In this document: positions 29,418 through 38,445 of the stretch, piece by piece
How positions within the stretch are numbered: position 1 is the first letter of the stretch
Layout: each line of letters begins with the position of its first letter
Notes under the pieces: generated by a model
The model's database searches: none
What the model was told of the DNA's origin: nothing
What the model saw: the letters and a program-made list of their open reading frames with translations, nothing else
Made by a program: the position numbers and the translations under genes
NCBI RefSeq assembly: GCF_027922325.1
Contig: NZ_BSFL01000001.1
Span: forward strand, 434,001-498,000
Origin: Methylopila turkensis
GTDB taxonomy: Bacteria; Pseudomonadota; Alphaproteobacteria; Rhizobiales; Methylopilaceae
Reading direction: 5' to 3'
DNA length: 64,000 nucleotides

Positions 29418-30242
29418 ATGCACCGCTCCGTCCTTCCCGGTTTCCGGCTCGCGATGGGCTGCACGCTGCTCTATGTCGGCGTGATCGTGCTGCTGCCGCT
29501 GGCCGCGCTGCTGTGGCAGGCGGCGGATCTCGGCTGGGCGCGTTTCGTGGCCGTGGTGACGGGCGAGCGCGCGCTCGCGGCCTTCCGCGTCACCGTGCTG
29601 AGCGCGCTGGGCGCCACCGCCTTCAACGCCGTGTTCGGCCTCGCGCTGGCGTGGGTGCTCGCGCGCTACGCATTCCCCGGCAAGCGGCTGCTCGACGCGC
29701 TCGTCGACGTGCCGTTCGCGCTGCCGACGGCGGTCGCGGGCATCGCGCTGACCGCGCTGTTCGCGGCCAACGGCTGGTACGGCCAGGTTCTCGCCCCGCT
29801 CGGGATCACGGTCGCCTACGCCCCGCTCGGCATCATGGCGGCGATGGCCTTCACCTCCATTCCCTTCGTGGTGCGGTCGGTGCAGCCGGTGCTGGAGGAC
29901 CTGACCTCAGAGGTGGAGGAGGCCGCGGAGACGCTCGGCGCCGGCCAGTGGCGCATCTTCGCGAGCGTCGTGTTCCCGGCGATTTTCCCCGCCTTCCTCG
30001 CCGGCTGCAGCCTGGCCTTCGCCCGCTCGCTCGGCGAGTTCGGCGCGGTGATCTTCATCGCCGGCAACCAGCCGTTCCGCACCGAGATCGTGGCGCTGCT
30101 CGTGTTCATCCGGCTGGAGGAATACGACTACGCCGCCGCCGCGGCGATCGCGAGCGTGCTGCTCGCGGCCGCCTTCGTGATGCTGCTGGTGGTGAACGCC
30201 ATCCAGCTCTGGCACCTGCGCTACCTCAGGGGCGCGTCGTGA
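29418..30242 (+). CDS. cysT: Sulfate ABC transporter permease CysT (CysU)
   Basis: 274 residues with six predicted membrane segments. The permease EAA loop reads EAAETLGAGQWRIFASVVFPAI, which contacts the ATPase, and FARSLGEFGAVIFIAGN is characteristic of sulfate permeases. The stop overlaps the cysW start by 4 nt. Confidence 0.93.
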   Translation: MHRSVLPGFRLAMGCTLLYVGVIVLLPLAALLWQAADLGWARFVAVVTGERALAAFRVTVLSALGATAFNAVFGLALAWVLARYAFPGKRLLDALVDVPFALPTAVAGIALTALFAANGWYGQVLAPLGITVAYAPLGIMAAMAFTSIPFVVRSVQPVLEDLTSEVEEAAETLGAGQWRIFASVVFPAIFPAFLAGCSLAFARSLGEFGAVIFIAGNQPFRTEIVALLVFIRLEEYDYAAAAAIASVLLAAAFVMLLVVNAIQLWHLRYLRGAS

Positions 30243-31072
30243 GCGCGGCCCGCCGCCCCCGCATCGGCGACGGCCCGCTGTTCCGCGCGGGCCTGCTGGC
30301 CGCCGTTCTGCTCGTGACCGCGCTCGTCATCGGCGGGCCGCTCGTCGTCATCTTCGTGGAGGCGCTGAAGCTCGGCTGGGGCGCCTACTTCGCCAATCTC
30401 ACCACCCCCGACACGCGGCACGCGATCTGGCTCACGGTCGCGACCGCGCTGATCGCGGTGCCGATCAACGTCGCCTTCGGCATCGCCGCGGCCTGGGCGA
30501 TCGCGAAGTTCGAGTTCCGCGGCAAGGGGCTCCTGACCGCGCTGGTGGAGTTGCCGTTCTCGATCTCGCCGATCGTCGCGGGCGTCGCCTATCTGTTCGT
30601 CTATGGCGCGCAGGGCTGGTTCGGGCCGACGCTGGACGCGCTCGGGATCAAGGTCATGTTCGCCTATCCCGCGATCGTGCTGGCGAGCCTGTTCGTCACC
30701 GCGCCGTTCGTGGCCCGCGAGATCCTGCCGCTGATGCAGGCGCAAGGGTCCAGCGAGGAGGAGGCCGCGCTGTCGCTTGGGGCCTCGGGCTGGCGCACGC
30801 TCTGGAGCGTCACGCTGCCGAACATCCGCTGGGCCCTGCTCTACGGCGCGGTGCTGACCAACGCACGCGTCATGGGCGAGTTCGGCGCGGTGTCGGTGGT
30901 GTCGGGCTCGATCCGCGGCGTGACCAACACGCTGCCGCTGCAGATCGAGCTGCTGTATCAGGACTACAACGCCGCCGGCGCCTTCGCCGCGGCGACGGTG
31001 CTCGCCGGCATCGCCCTGCTCACCATCCTCGCCAAACTGATCGTCGAACGCTTCAGTTCGCGCGACGCGTGA
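30239..31072 (+). CDS. cysW: Sulfate ABC transporter permease CysW
   Basis: 277 residues, GTG start overlapping cysT by 4 nt. It has six membrane segments, LVELPFSISPIVAGVAYLF, and the EAA loop EEAALSLGASGWRTLWSVTLPNI, ending NARVMGEFGAVSVVSG. CysA, the ATPase normally next in this operon, is absent: a convergent esterase gene ends only 6 nt away. The ATPase must be encoded elsewhere or shared. Confidence 0.93.
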   Translation: MSAARRPRIGDGPLFRAGLLAAVLLVTALVIGGPLVVIFVEALKLGWGAYFANLTTPDTRHAIWLTVATALIAVPINVAFGIAAAWAIAKFEFRGKGLLTALVELPFSISPIVAGVAYLFVYGAQGWFGPTLDALGIKVMFAYPAIVLASLFVTAPFVAREILPLMQAQGSSEEEAALSLGASGWRTLWSVTLPNIRWALLYGAVLTNARVMGEFGAVSVVSGSIRGVTNTLPLQIELLYQDYNAAGAFAAATVLAGIALLTILAKLIVERFSSRDA

Positions 31073-31078
31073 CGGCGC

Positions 31079-31774
31079 TCAGCTCGCCGCCGCACGCGGG
31101 GCGAGAAAGAAGTCGACCGAGCGCGCCGCCACCTCCGGCCGCCACGCGTGCGGGCCGTCGTACTCCACATAGGTCACGTCGTAGCCCGCCTCCCTCAGCC
31201 GGGCGGAATGGGTGCGGCCGGCGCGGTCGATGGGGATCTGCTCGTCGCGCAGCCCGTGCGACAGGAACACGCGCGGCGCCCCGATCTGAAGGTGCACCGA
31301 CATGAAGCCGGCTGAGGACACGATCATATGGCTGACGATGTCGCCGTTGGTCGGCCCGAGCGAGAGCACGTAGCTGCCGCCGTCGGAATGGCCGGCGAAG
31401 GCGAAGCGCGTCGGATTGAGCAGGAACCGCGACGCCACTTCGCCCAGCGCGACGTCGAGCCGCTCGCGGTCCGGGCCGTTGCCGGCGATGACGATGTCCC
31501 AGGTCGGATAGAGCGACTGCGGAGCCAGCAGCAGGAAGCCGCGCTCCAGCGCGTGGCGCTCCATCATCGGCAGGATTTTTTCCGCGCTGCCGCCGCCGCC
31601 GTGGAACAGCGTCATCAGCGGCGCCGGCCGGCGCGGATCGAGGCCTTCCGGCACCACCAGCATCGCGTCGCGGGTCTCGAACAGGCCGAGCGCATGGCGG
31701 CCCGGCGGCAGCGGCGGCCGGTCCGGCGGACGGTGGACGAAATCCAGCCGCCCCAGAAGATGGGGATCGAGCAT
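31079..31774 (-). CDS. Alpha/beta hydrolase, phospholipase/carboxylesterase family
   Basis: 231 residues. LFHGGGG forms the oxyanion-hole region, AGHSDGG is the nucleophile elbow with the catalytic Ser, RDEQIPIDR supplies the likely Asp and GPHAW the His. It is cytoplasmic, without a signal peptide. The substrate cannot be told from sequence; relatives hydrolyse short acyl esters. It is convergent with cysW (6 nt between stops). Confidence 0.85.
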   Translation of the reverse strand: MLDPHLLGRLDFVHRPPDRPPLPPGRHALGLFETRDAMLVVPEGLDPRRPAPLMTLFHGGGGSAEKILPMMERHALERGFLLLAPQSLYPTWDIVIAGNGPDRERLDVALGEVASRFLLNPTRFAFAGHSDGGSYVLSLGPTNGDIVSHMIVSSAGFMSVHLQIGAPRVFLSHGLRDEQIPIDRAGRTHSARLREAGYDVTYVEYDGPHAWRPEVAARSVDFFLAPRAAAS

Positions 31775-31817
31775 TTCGACAGCCTCGGAGTCTGGAGCGC
31801 GGCGCCTATGGTCCCGC

Positions 31818-31908
31818 CGTCATGCCCGGCGAAGCCGGGTATCCACGACTAGCCCGTCGAGCGAGGCTCGAAGTCGTGGATGCCCGCAAGGGCGGGCATG
31901 ACGGTGAA
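31818..31908. repeat. Intergenic palindromic repeat, family C
   Basis: A large inverted repeat. CGTCATGCCCGG...CCGGGTATCCACGACT on the left mirrors AGTCGTGGATGCCCG...CGGGCATGACGG on the right, each arm itself forming a hairpin. Short mosaics with GGCGGGCATCCACGAC are widespread in Rhizobiales genomes. It lies upstream of the esterase gene and downstream of frc. Confidence 0.75.
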
Positions 31909-32012
31909 GTCGACGCGACGCCAGATTTCGACAGGGCGACGTCTCCCGCGGCCGAAACGGAAACGGCGCGCATCGCTGCGCGCCGCCCCGGTTCGTCACG
32001 AGGAGCGCGGGA

Positions 32013-33263
32013 TCAGACCGCGCGCGCCTGGTGCAGCATCTCGATCTGCTGCTCGGTGTAGCCGAGATCCTTGAGCACCTCGTCGGTGTGCTCGCCGAGC
32101 AGCGGGGAGGCCTTCACGTCGACCTTCAGGTTCGAGAACTTGATCGGGCTTCCGACCGTCAGGTACTTGCCGAGCTTCGGATGGTCGACCTCGACCACCG
32201 TGCCGCTGGCGCGCAGGCTGGGATCCTCTGCGATCTCCTTCATCGACAGCACCGGCGAGCACGGGATGTCGAACTTGCGCAGGATGTCGACCGCCTCGAA
32301 CTTGGTCTTGTCGGCGAGCCATTCCTCGATCGTGGCGAAGATGTCGAAGATCTTGTCCTGGCGGGCGCGGGCGGTGTTGTAGGCCGGATCGTCGATCCAC
32401 TCCTCCTTGCCGAGCGCCTTGCAGATCGGGGCCCAGGCGTGGCCCTGGATGGTGAAGTAGATGTAGGCGTTGGGATCGGTCTCCCAACCCTTGCACTTCA
32501 GCACCCAGCCCGGCTGGCCGCCGCCGCCCGCGTTGCCGCCGCGCGGCACCACGTCCGAGAACTCGCCGTGCGGGTACTGCGGGTACTCTTCCAGATAGCC
32601 GAGCGCGTCGAGGCGCTGCTGGTCGCGCAGCTTGACGCGGCAGAGGTTCAGCACCGAGTCCTGCATGGACACGGCGACCTTCTGGCCCTGGCCGGTCTTG
32701 TTCTTGTGATGCAGCGCCGTGAGGATGCCGATCGCAAGGTGCATGCCGGTGTTGGAGTCGCCGAGGGCGGCGGCCGACACGGTGGGGGGGCCGTCCCAGA
32801 AGCCGGTGGTGGAGGCCGCGCCGCCGGCGCACTGCGCCACGTTCTCGTAGACCTTCAGGTCCTCGTAGTGGTGGCCGTCCGAGAAGCCCTTCACCGAGGC
32901 GAGGATCATGCCCGGGTTGAGCTCCTGGATGCGCGCCCAGGAGAAACCCATGCGGTCGAGCGCGCCGGGGCCGAAGTTCTCGACCATGACGTCGGATTCC
33001 TTGATCAGCTTCTCAAGGACTTCCTTGCCTTCCGGCGTCTTGGTGTCGAGCGTCAGCGAGCGCTTGTTCGAATTCAGCATCGTGAAGTACAGCGCGTCGG
33101 CGTCTTCGATGTGCCGGAGCTGAGAGCGGGTGACGTCGCCGGCGCCGGGGCGCTCGACCTTGATGACGTCGGCGCCGAACCACGCGAGCAGCTGCGTGCA
33201 GGCGGGACCGGCCTGGACGTGCGTGAAGTCGATGATCTTGATGCCTTCCAGCGGCTGGGTCAT
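32013..33263 (-). CDS. frc: Formyl-CoA:oxalate CoA-transferase (CaiB/BaiF class III)
   Basis: 416 residues. It moves CoA from formyl-CoA to oxalate. Numbering matches the Oxalobacter enzyme as I recall it: Gln17 in HVQAGP, Arg38 in VERPG and catalytic Asp169 in [11 protein letters not shown], with the mobile glycine loop GGGGQPG at 246-252. Residue 48 is Gln rather than the Trp of Oxalobacter FRC, as I remember for the oxalate-specific E. coli YfdW. ATG 33263 begins the conserved [15 protein letters not shown] and has AGGGAG upstream. Oxalyl-CoA decarboxylase, the usual partner, is not in the window. Confidence 0.93.
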   Translation of the reverse strand: MTQPLEGIKIIDFTHVQAGPACTQLLAWFGADVIKVERPGAGDVTRSQLRHIEDADALYFTMLNSNKRSLTLDTKTPEGKEVLEKLIKESDVMVENFGPGALDRMGFSWARIQELNPGMILASVKGFSDGHHYEDLKVYENVAQCAGGAASTTGFWDGPPTVSAAALGDSNTGMHLAIGILTALHHKNKTGQGQKVAVSMQDSVLNLCRVKLRDQQRLDALGYLEEYPQYPHGEFSDVVPRGGNAGGGGQPGWVLKCKGWETDPNAYIYFTIQGHAWAPICKALGKEEWIDDPAYNTARARQDKIFDIFATIEEWLADKTKFEAVDILRKFDIPCSPVLSMKEIAEDPSLRASGTVVEVDHPKLGKYLTVGSPIKFSNLKVDVKASPLLGEHTDEVLKDLGYTEQQIEMLHQARAV

Positions 33264-33351
33264 CTCAGTTTCACTCCCTCGTTTACGTCGCATCCGGCCC
33301 TCTTGGCCGAGATGGCGCGTTGATTGGACGCCGGGGCGCGAGCCCCGTCGC

Positions 33352-33795
33352 TCATGGGTTCGGCGCGGCCCGCACGTCCGCCTCGAGCTCCGCCAGCCGG
33401 CGGCGCATCTCGCGTTCGTCGTTCCATCGCCCTGTGTCGTCGCGGACGATCGCCGTAACCCCGCTGACCGCGCCCGCGTCGTCGAACAGGAGGCCGACGG
33501 AGAACGCGATCGACAGCGGCCGACCGTCCTTGTGCAGCGCCGGAACCCGCAGGATCTCGGTCCCGTAGCGGGTCTTTCCCGACGCCATGGTCTTGGCGTA
33601 ACCGTCCCAGTGGCGCCGGCGGTGACGATCAGGCGTGATCAGGTCGAGCGACTGGCCGAGCGCCTCCTCGGCCGTGAAGCCGAAAATCCTCTCCGCGGCC
33701 GCGTTCCACGCCACGATCAAGCCGCGCGCGTCGCTGACGACGATGGCGTCGCCCGCAGTCTCCACCAGTTGCGCGTAATCGACCGGATCTGGCAT
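33352..33795 (-). CDS. Single PAS-domain protein
   Basis: 147 residues forming one PAS domain plus a short C-terminal helix. [24 protein letters not shown] and [25 protein letters not shown] are typical of PAS S-box proteins; no output domain is present. The ATG at 33795 begins [15 protein letters not shown]; further upstream the reading frame is not PAS-like. It lies 88 nt upstream of frc on the same strand, so it may be a sensor subunit for this locus. Ligand unknown; relatives of this type can bind heme, but no residue here decides that. Confidence 0.8.
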   Translation of the reverse strand: MPDPVDYAQLVETAGDAIVVSDARGLIVAWNAAAERIFGFTAEEALGQSLDLITPDRHRRRHWDGYAKTMASGKTRYGTEILRVPALHKDGRPLSIAFSVGLLFDDAGAVSGVTAIVRDDTGRWNDEREMRRRLAELEADVRAAPNP

Positions 33796-34252
33796 GGCGC
33801 AATCCTGGGCCGGCGCCCGCTCGCTGAACTCCAGTAGAAACAACGCGCCGCCAAGACGAGATGCGCCATAGCGAACGCAACATACGGCGGGATCGAAGTT
33901 TTCACATGGATGCGCAGAGAACGCAGGGACGCCTAAGCCCGTCTTCTCCCTCTTTTCCTCCACCAAAGACGGGCTCGATCGGCCCGACCCGGCGCGTCTG
34001 ATCGCGCTCTATTTGGTATGTGGAATTTGGTATGCCAAAAACAGGGAGGCGTCAAGCGCGAACAGGACAAGACGCCGCAGGGGGCGGCCCTCCGCGCCGA
34101 TCGCGACGCGTGCGACGGCGGCTTGCGAGCGGCGCCGTCGCCGAGAGGCCTGCGGCGGGAAGACGGGCGCCGCTTCGACGCGCCGTCTCCCTCTTAGGCG
34201 CCCAGGCGCGAGCCGCGGTCGGCCGCCGCCCTGCGCCCGTGGCCGAGCGCGC
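33796..34252. other. Intergenic region upstream of the PAS gene
   Basis: 457 nt without a convincing gene. ATTTGGTATG occurs twice in direct orientation (34011-34020 and 34025-34034), and the second copy continues to a near-palindrome TTTGGTATGCCAAA. This is the size and look of a tandem operator, for example for a GntR-type regulator. It is about 215 nt upstream of the PAS gene. The rest is GC-rich and featureless. Confidence 0.45.
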
Positions 34253-36397
34253 TCACCAGCGGTACTTCACGCCGGCGTAGACCGCGCGGCCGACGCCGGG
34301 CTCGTAGAGCGGCGACGTGAGCGTCGCGCGGTCGGTGATGCTGGCGCTCGAGATGTACTTCTCGTTCGTCAGGTTGCGGCCCTCGACATAGGCCGAGAGC
34401 GAGCCGCCGGCGTCGTAGCCGACCTTGGCGCCCAGCAGCGCGTAGGCCTTCGTCTTCTGCTCGTTGACGTTGTCGACGTAGTAGGCCTCCGGAACCCACT
34501 CCACGTTCGGTCCGGCGTAGAAGCCCGCAGGGTGCTTGTAGAGCAGCTCGGCGCGAACGAAGTGGCGCGGCGCGCCGGGAAGTTCGTTGCCCTTGATCGA
34601 CTGGCCGTCCACGCGCTGCGCGCCGTCGAAATAGAAGTCGTTGAACGTGTAGGCGACGTTCAGCCAGAGCTTGTCGACCTCAGCGGCGTCGCCGCGCTCG
34701 CCCTTGGTGATCAGGCCACCGTCGCCGCCGTTCACGAATAGGCCCTTGAGCACCGCGGCGCCGAAGCCGATCTCGACGCCCTGATGCACGGTCTTGTCGA
34801 GGTTGACGACCGTGCAGGAGCCGAGATTGGTCCCGTCCTGGCACTGCAGTTCGTCCTTGATCTCCATCCGGTAGACCGCGACGTCCCAGGTGAAGTCCTC
34901 ACGGGCGCCGCGCGTGCCGATCTCGTAGGTCCAGGCCTTCTGCGGTTTGGCGAGCGTCGCGTTCGGGTTGGCGAAGCTGTTCTCGCCGTAGCTGGGGACC
35001 TCGACCGAGCGGGAGATGTTGGCGAAGGCGGTCATGCCGGGCGCAAAATTCCACAGCAGGCCAACCTTCGGGCTGAACTCGTCGAAGGACTTCGAGCCCG
35101 TTCCGGTCGCGACCCTGCCGTCCTGCTTGCGTTCCGCATGCAGGAACTGCAGCGCGGTGACGACGCCGACGGTCGGCGTCGCGTAGAAGGTGTTCTCCGC
35201 ATAGGCCGAGAGATTTTCGGACTTCTGCTTGGCGTCCGAGAGAAGGTCGCCCTTTTCGCCTTGGCTGTTCCGATACTGCTTCGCGCGGGTCTCGCCGTTG
35301 TGCAGCGTCACGCCCGCGACCAGCCGGTTGACATGGCCGGCGATCTCGCGCTCGTCGGTCGCGCGGGCGAAGCCGCCGTAGTCGAAGTACTTGTAGTCGA
35401 GCCACTGGAAGATCGGGTGGCGCAGGTGGCGGTCGACAACGAAGGCTCCGACGTCGAGCGTCGTGGTGTCGGCGATGCGGAAGGTCGTCTTGTTGGCGAA
35501 GCGCAGCGTGTCGAGGTTGCGCTCATAGTCCTGCGCGAGATTGCCGGCGTTGGCCCGCTTCGGGTTCTTCAGCGCCTGCTCGCGGGTGACCGCGCCCGGA
35601 ATGTTCTGATCCACGGTGTTGGCGTTGAGGTAGAACCGCGTCTCCACGTTCTCGGACAGCCGGTAGCCGACATTGGCGCTCACGCGGGCGGAATCGCCGC
35701 TGCTGTGATCCCGGAACCCGTCCGCGCGCTGCCACGAGCCGGTGATGAAGTAGTCCGCGTTGCCGTGGACGCCGCCTGAGCTCGCCTGAGTGCGGACATG
35801 GCCGAAGCTGCCCACGTCGATCCCGACCTGCGCGACGCTCGCGAGCGGGTCGCGCCCGGTCGCGGTGACGAAGTTGACGGCGCCGCCGATGGCGTTGGCG
35901 CCGAACCGCAGCGCGTTCGCGCCCTTGTAGACCTCGATCATGCGGTAGGCGGAGGGGTCGATCTCCTGGAAGTCGCCGTAGCCGTCGGCCGTGTTGATCG
36001 GGATTCCGTCCATGTAGAGCTGGACGCCGCGCAGGTGGAAGTTGCGCGACAGGCCGGAGCCGCGGATCGAGAGCCGGGTGTCGTCGCCCCACTTGGGCTG
36101 GGCGAAAACGCCGGGCGTGTAGTCGAGCGCGTCCTTGATGGTGAGCGCAGGCGTCGTGCGCTTGTAGGTCTCGGCGTCGATCACCTCGACGGCGCCGGGC
36201 GTGCGCTCGATCTCCGCGCGACGCAGGTCGAGCGAGGGCGAGGTGAGGCTGCCGCCGGCGTCGCCGCGGCCTTCGACGTCGATGCCGGGCAGCGCGATGG
36301 CGGCCTCGGCGTCGGCCTCCGGGGACTGGGCGTGGGCCGGGGTGAGGAGAGCGGCGCAGGACAGCGCGACGCCCGCAAGGCGTGCGGACCGGGACAT
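34253..36397 (-). CDS. TonB-dependent outer-membrane receptor, probably copper-linked
   Basis: 714 residues. A signal peptide ends PAHA-QSPEADA; the plug domain (about 55-190) has the sequence TIKDALDYTPGVFAQPKWG, LSIRGSGLSRNFHLRGVQLYMDGIP and VYKGANALRFGANAIGGAVNFVT; the 22-strand barrel ends VGRAVYAGVKYRW with terminal Trp. RBS CGGAG lies 7 nt before the ATG. The substrate is not readable from the sequence, but the gene directly follows a DUF2946-like ORF (50 nt gap) and the CopC-CopD and YcnI genes. A DUF2946-type leader ORF upstream of a TonB receptor is the arrangement of cruR-bfrG in Bordetella. Copper uptake is therefore inferred from context. Confidence 0.88.
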   Translation of the reverse strand: MSRSARLAGVALSCAALLTPAHAQSPEADAEAAIALPGIDVEGRGDAGGSLTSPSLDLRRAEIERTPGAVEVIDAETYKRTTPALTIKDALDYTPGVFAQPKWGDDTRLSIRGSGLSRNFHLRGVQLYMDGIPINTADGYGDFQEIDPSAYRMIEVYKGANALRFGANAIGGAVNFVTATGRDPLASVAQVGIDVGSFGHVRTQASSGGVHGNADYFITGSWQRADGFRDHSSGDSARVSANVGYRLSENVETRFYLNANTVDQNIPGAVTREQALKNPKRANAGNLAQDYERNLDTLRFANKTTFRIADTTTLDVGAFVVDRHLRHPIFQWLDYKYFDYGGFARATDEREIAGHVNRLVAGVTLHNGETRAKQYRNSQGEKGDLLSDAKQKSENLSAYAENTFYATPTVGVVTALQFLHAERKQDGRVATGTGSKSFDEFSPKVGLLWNFAPGMTAFANISRSVEVPSYGENSFANPNATLAKPQKAWTYEIGTRGAREDFTWDVAVYRMEIKDELQCQDGTNLGSCTVVNLDKTVHQGVEIGFGAAVLKGLFVNGGDGGLITKGERGDAAEVDKLWLNVAYTFNDFYFDGAQRVDGQSIKGNELPGAPRHFVRAELLYKHPAGFYAGPNVEWVPEAYYVDNVNEQKTKAYALLGAKVGYDAGGSLSAYVEGRNLTNEKYISSASITDRATLTSPLYEPGVGRAVYAGVKYRW

Positions 36398-36447
36398 GGG
36401 GAAACTCCGAGAACGATAAGGCGTGAGGACGATCGGGGCCGGAACGG

Positions 36448-36810
36448 TCAGCCGAACCGCGGCGGCGCCCTCGGCGTCCTCAGCCTCCTGTCCTGCGCCG
36501 GCCTCGGAGGCGGCGCAGCCGCCCGCATTCCGGCGCCTGCGAACCGCTCGACGTCGAGCTTAAGCGAGAGAATGGCTGGGTCGGGCGGTCCGAAGGCCGC
36601 GCCGGTCCAGCACCCGAGCGCGCAGCAGCCGGCGGGCGTGCCGGGCGTGTCGCCGCGGTCGGCCAAGCCGCCGTCGACCGAGGCTCCGGAGCACAGCACG
36701 TGGCCGCCGGCGTCAGGCGCCGGCGCTCCGACGCCCGCGGCGAACACCGCCTGCAGAATGAGCGCGTAGGCGAGCGCGACGGCCGCGACGAGACGGGGGA
36801 GCCGGGTCAT
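36448..36810 (-). CDS. DUF2946-like small Cys-motif protein A (CutF/CruR-like leader ORF candidate)
   Basis: 120 residues. One N-terminal hydrophobic segment (about 7-27, signal peptide or anchor), then Cys40, the motif CCALGC (Cys62, 63, 67) and a C terminus with Pro100-102 and Pro116-117 three residues before the end (RAPPRFG). The ATG overlaps the CopC-CopD stop by 4 nt. It lies directly upstream of the TonB receptor. Known: CutF and CruR are DUF2946 leader proteins whose Cys motif and Pro-rich C terminus make translation of the next gene respond to copper. Assignment to that class is by shape, not by search. Confidence 0.75.
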   Translation of the reverse strand: MTRLPRLVAAVALAYALILQAVFAAGVGAPAPDAGGHVLCSGASVDGGLADRGDTPGTPAGCCALGCWTGAAFGPPDPAILSLKLDVERFAGAGMRAAAPPPRPAQDRRLRTPRAPPRFG

Positions 36811-38435
36811 CGGCGGATGTCCACTTCGCCCGAGACCCGCACCATCTTGAAGTCCGAGACGAGGATGTCGAGCCGCGCCTGCCAGCGCCCGGGCGCGGGG
36901 ATCACGAGCCCGTCGACGCGCCACGTGCCGTCGCCGGGCTTCGTCGCCGCGCGCCGGATCGGCTCGATCCCCGCCGCGGGGTTCGACAGCGCGACGGTGA
37001 GCTCCTTGGCGTCGAGCGGGCCGAAGTCGCCGGTCATGATCACGACGGAGACCGTGACCGGACCGGCGCGGCCGGGCGCGATCGTTACGTCGGCCATGGC
37101 CTTATCGGTGTGGATGTGGAACGCCGCCGGTTCGGCCGCGGCGACCGCCAGCGCGCGCGGCGGCGGCGTGAAGCGCCAGAGCGCCGCGACGCCGAGGATC
37201 GCGGCGACGAGCCCGATCTCGACGGCGATCGCCCGCGCGAGGTTGCGCCGGCCCCGCCGGTCGCCGTTCTCGGCCGCGCCGGTCAGCCGCCAGCGGTTGA
37301 GCGCGGCGAGTGCGAACAGGCCCGCGAGCAGCGCGGCCTTGGCGAGCAGCACCCGCCCATACGCGGTCTCGACCAGCGCCGCCGGGCTTTCGAGCTGGAT
37401 CGCGGCGAGCGTCAGTCCGCTGATCACGAGCGGAAGCAGCGCGAACGGGACGACGCGCGCGAAGCGCCGCAGCGTGGCGAGCGCGCCGGCGCCCTCGCGG
37501 GCGAGCGCCAGCCCGAGCGGCGCAAGCGCTCCGGCCCAGAACGCGACGCCGGCGCCGTGGAGGAAGACCATCGGCCGCGTCAGCGCCTGCGGCGACGCGG
37601 CGGCGGCGTGGCCGCTCGCGGCGAGCGCGAGGCCGACGCCTAAGAGCGCCGCGGCCGACAGCGCGCGAGCCGGGAGGCCGCAGACCCGGAGCGACGCCAG
37701 CCCCAGCGCGAGCGCCGCCGTCGCCGCCACGGCCGTGCGGGCGTAGCTGACGCCCCAGCCGGTCGTCCAGGCGAGCGGGTTCGTAACCGCGTCGAGCGAC
37801 GCCCCGAGCGCGTCGACGCCCTGCAGGCCGAGCGACAGCGGCGCGACGACGACGCCCGCCGCCATCGCCGCGGCCGCGACGCGCGCGCCGGACCGCGAAG
37901 GCGCGCCGAGCCAGGCGACCGCGAAGGCTCCGCCCACGCCGAAGAACAGCGCCGCATAGAACGCGACCTTCGCGGCCCAGATCGCGGCGCGGACCGCGCC
38001 GTCCGCGGCCTCCGCCGCCGGCGCGCCGGAAGCGCTCGGCGCGCCGATGGAGAAGGCGACGGTTCCGCCGACCGGATGCCCGTCCTCGGACACCACCCGC
38101 CAGCTCAGCGCATAGGTGCCGGGCGTCAGCCCCGCCGGGGGCTGGATCTCGAGCGTCGTTCCCTTCACGGCGAAGCGCTCGAGCGTCTCGGCCCCGCCGT
38201 CCGGCGCGATCAGCCGGAGCGCGATCGGCGACACCGGCTCGCTGAAGACGAGCGCGACGCGCGCCGGCGCCGCGGCCGAGACGGAGCCGTCGGCGGGCTC
38301 GGCGCGGACGAGGCTCGCATGGGCGAAGGCGGCGGACGCCGAGACGAGCAGAAGCACGGCGGCGACAACGTAAGCCGCCGCGCGATCCCGCATGCCCGCG
38401 AGAACCCCCGCGCCTGTCCCGGCCATGCGCCGCAT
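36807..38435 (-). CDS. CopC-CopD fusion protein (copper resistance/uptake)
   Basis: 542 residues. A signal segment (ending SAAFA-HASLVRAEPADGS) puts a His at the mature N terminus, as in CopC copper sites; the CopC domain runs to about 135 and includes WRVVSEDGHPVGG. About eight membrane segments form the CopD part (about 150-430). A C-terminal soluble domain of about 110 residues (FHIHTDKAMADVTIAPG on) resembles FixH/YtkA-type domains. Start 38435 follows the YcnI stop by 10 nt; an internal ATG at 38393 would give a more standard signal peptide. It overlaps the DUF2946-like ORF A by 4 nt. Expected role: copper movement across the inner membrane. Confidence 0.88.
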   Translation of the reverse strand: MRRMAGTGAGVLAGMRDRAAAYVVAAVLLLVSASAAFAHASLVRAEPADGSVSAAAPARVALVFSEPVSPIALRLIAPDGGAETLERFAVKGTTLEIQPPAGLTPGTYALSWRVVSEDGHPVGGTVAFSIGAPSASGAPAAEAADGAVRAAIWAAKVAFYAALFFGVGGAFAVAWLGAPSRSGARVAAAAMAAGVVVAPLSLGLQGVDALGASLDAVTNPLAWTTGWGVSYARTAVAATAALALGLASLRVCGLPARALSAAALLGVGLALAASGHAAAASPQALTRPMVFLHGAGVAFWAGALAPLGLALAREGAGALATLRRFARVVPFALLPLVISGLTLAAIQLESPAALVETAYGRVLLAKAALLAGLFALAALNRWRLTGAAENGDRRGRRNLARAIAVEIGLVAAILGVAALWRFTPPPRALAVAAAEPAAFHIHTDKAMADVTIAPGRAGPVTVSVVIMTGDFGPLDAKELTVALSNPAAGIEPIRRAATKPGDGTWRVDGLVIPAPGRWQARLDILVSDFKMVRVSGEVDIRR

Positions 38436-38445
38436 CCGCCCCGCC

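Noticed and set aside
31818..31908. Large inverted repeat as the end of an insertion sequence
   Set aside because: No transposase, no target duplication visible, and the internal sequence is only a few dozen bases; it fits an intergenic palindromic repeat.
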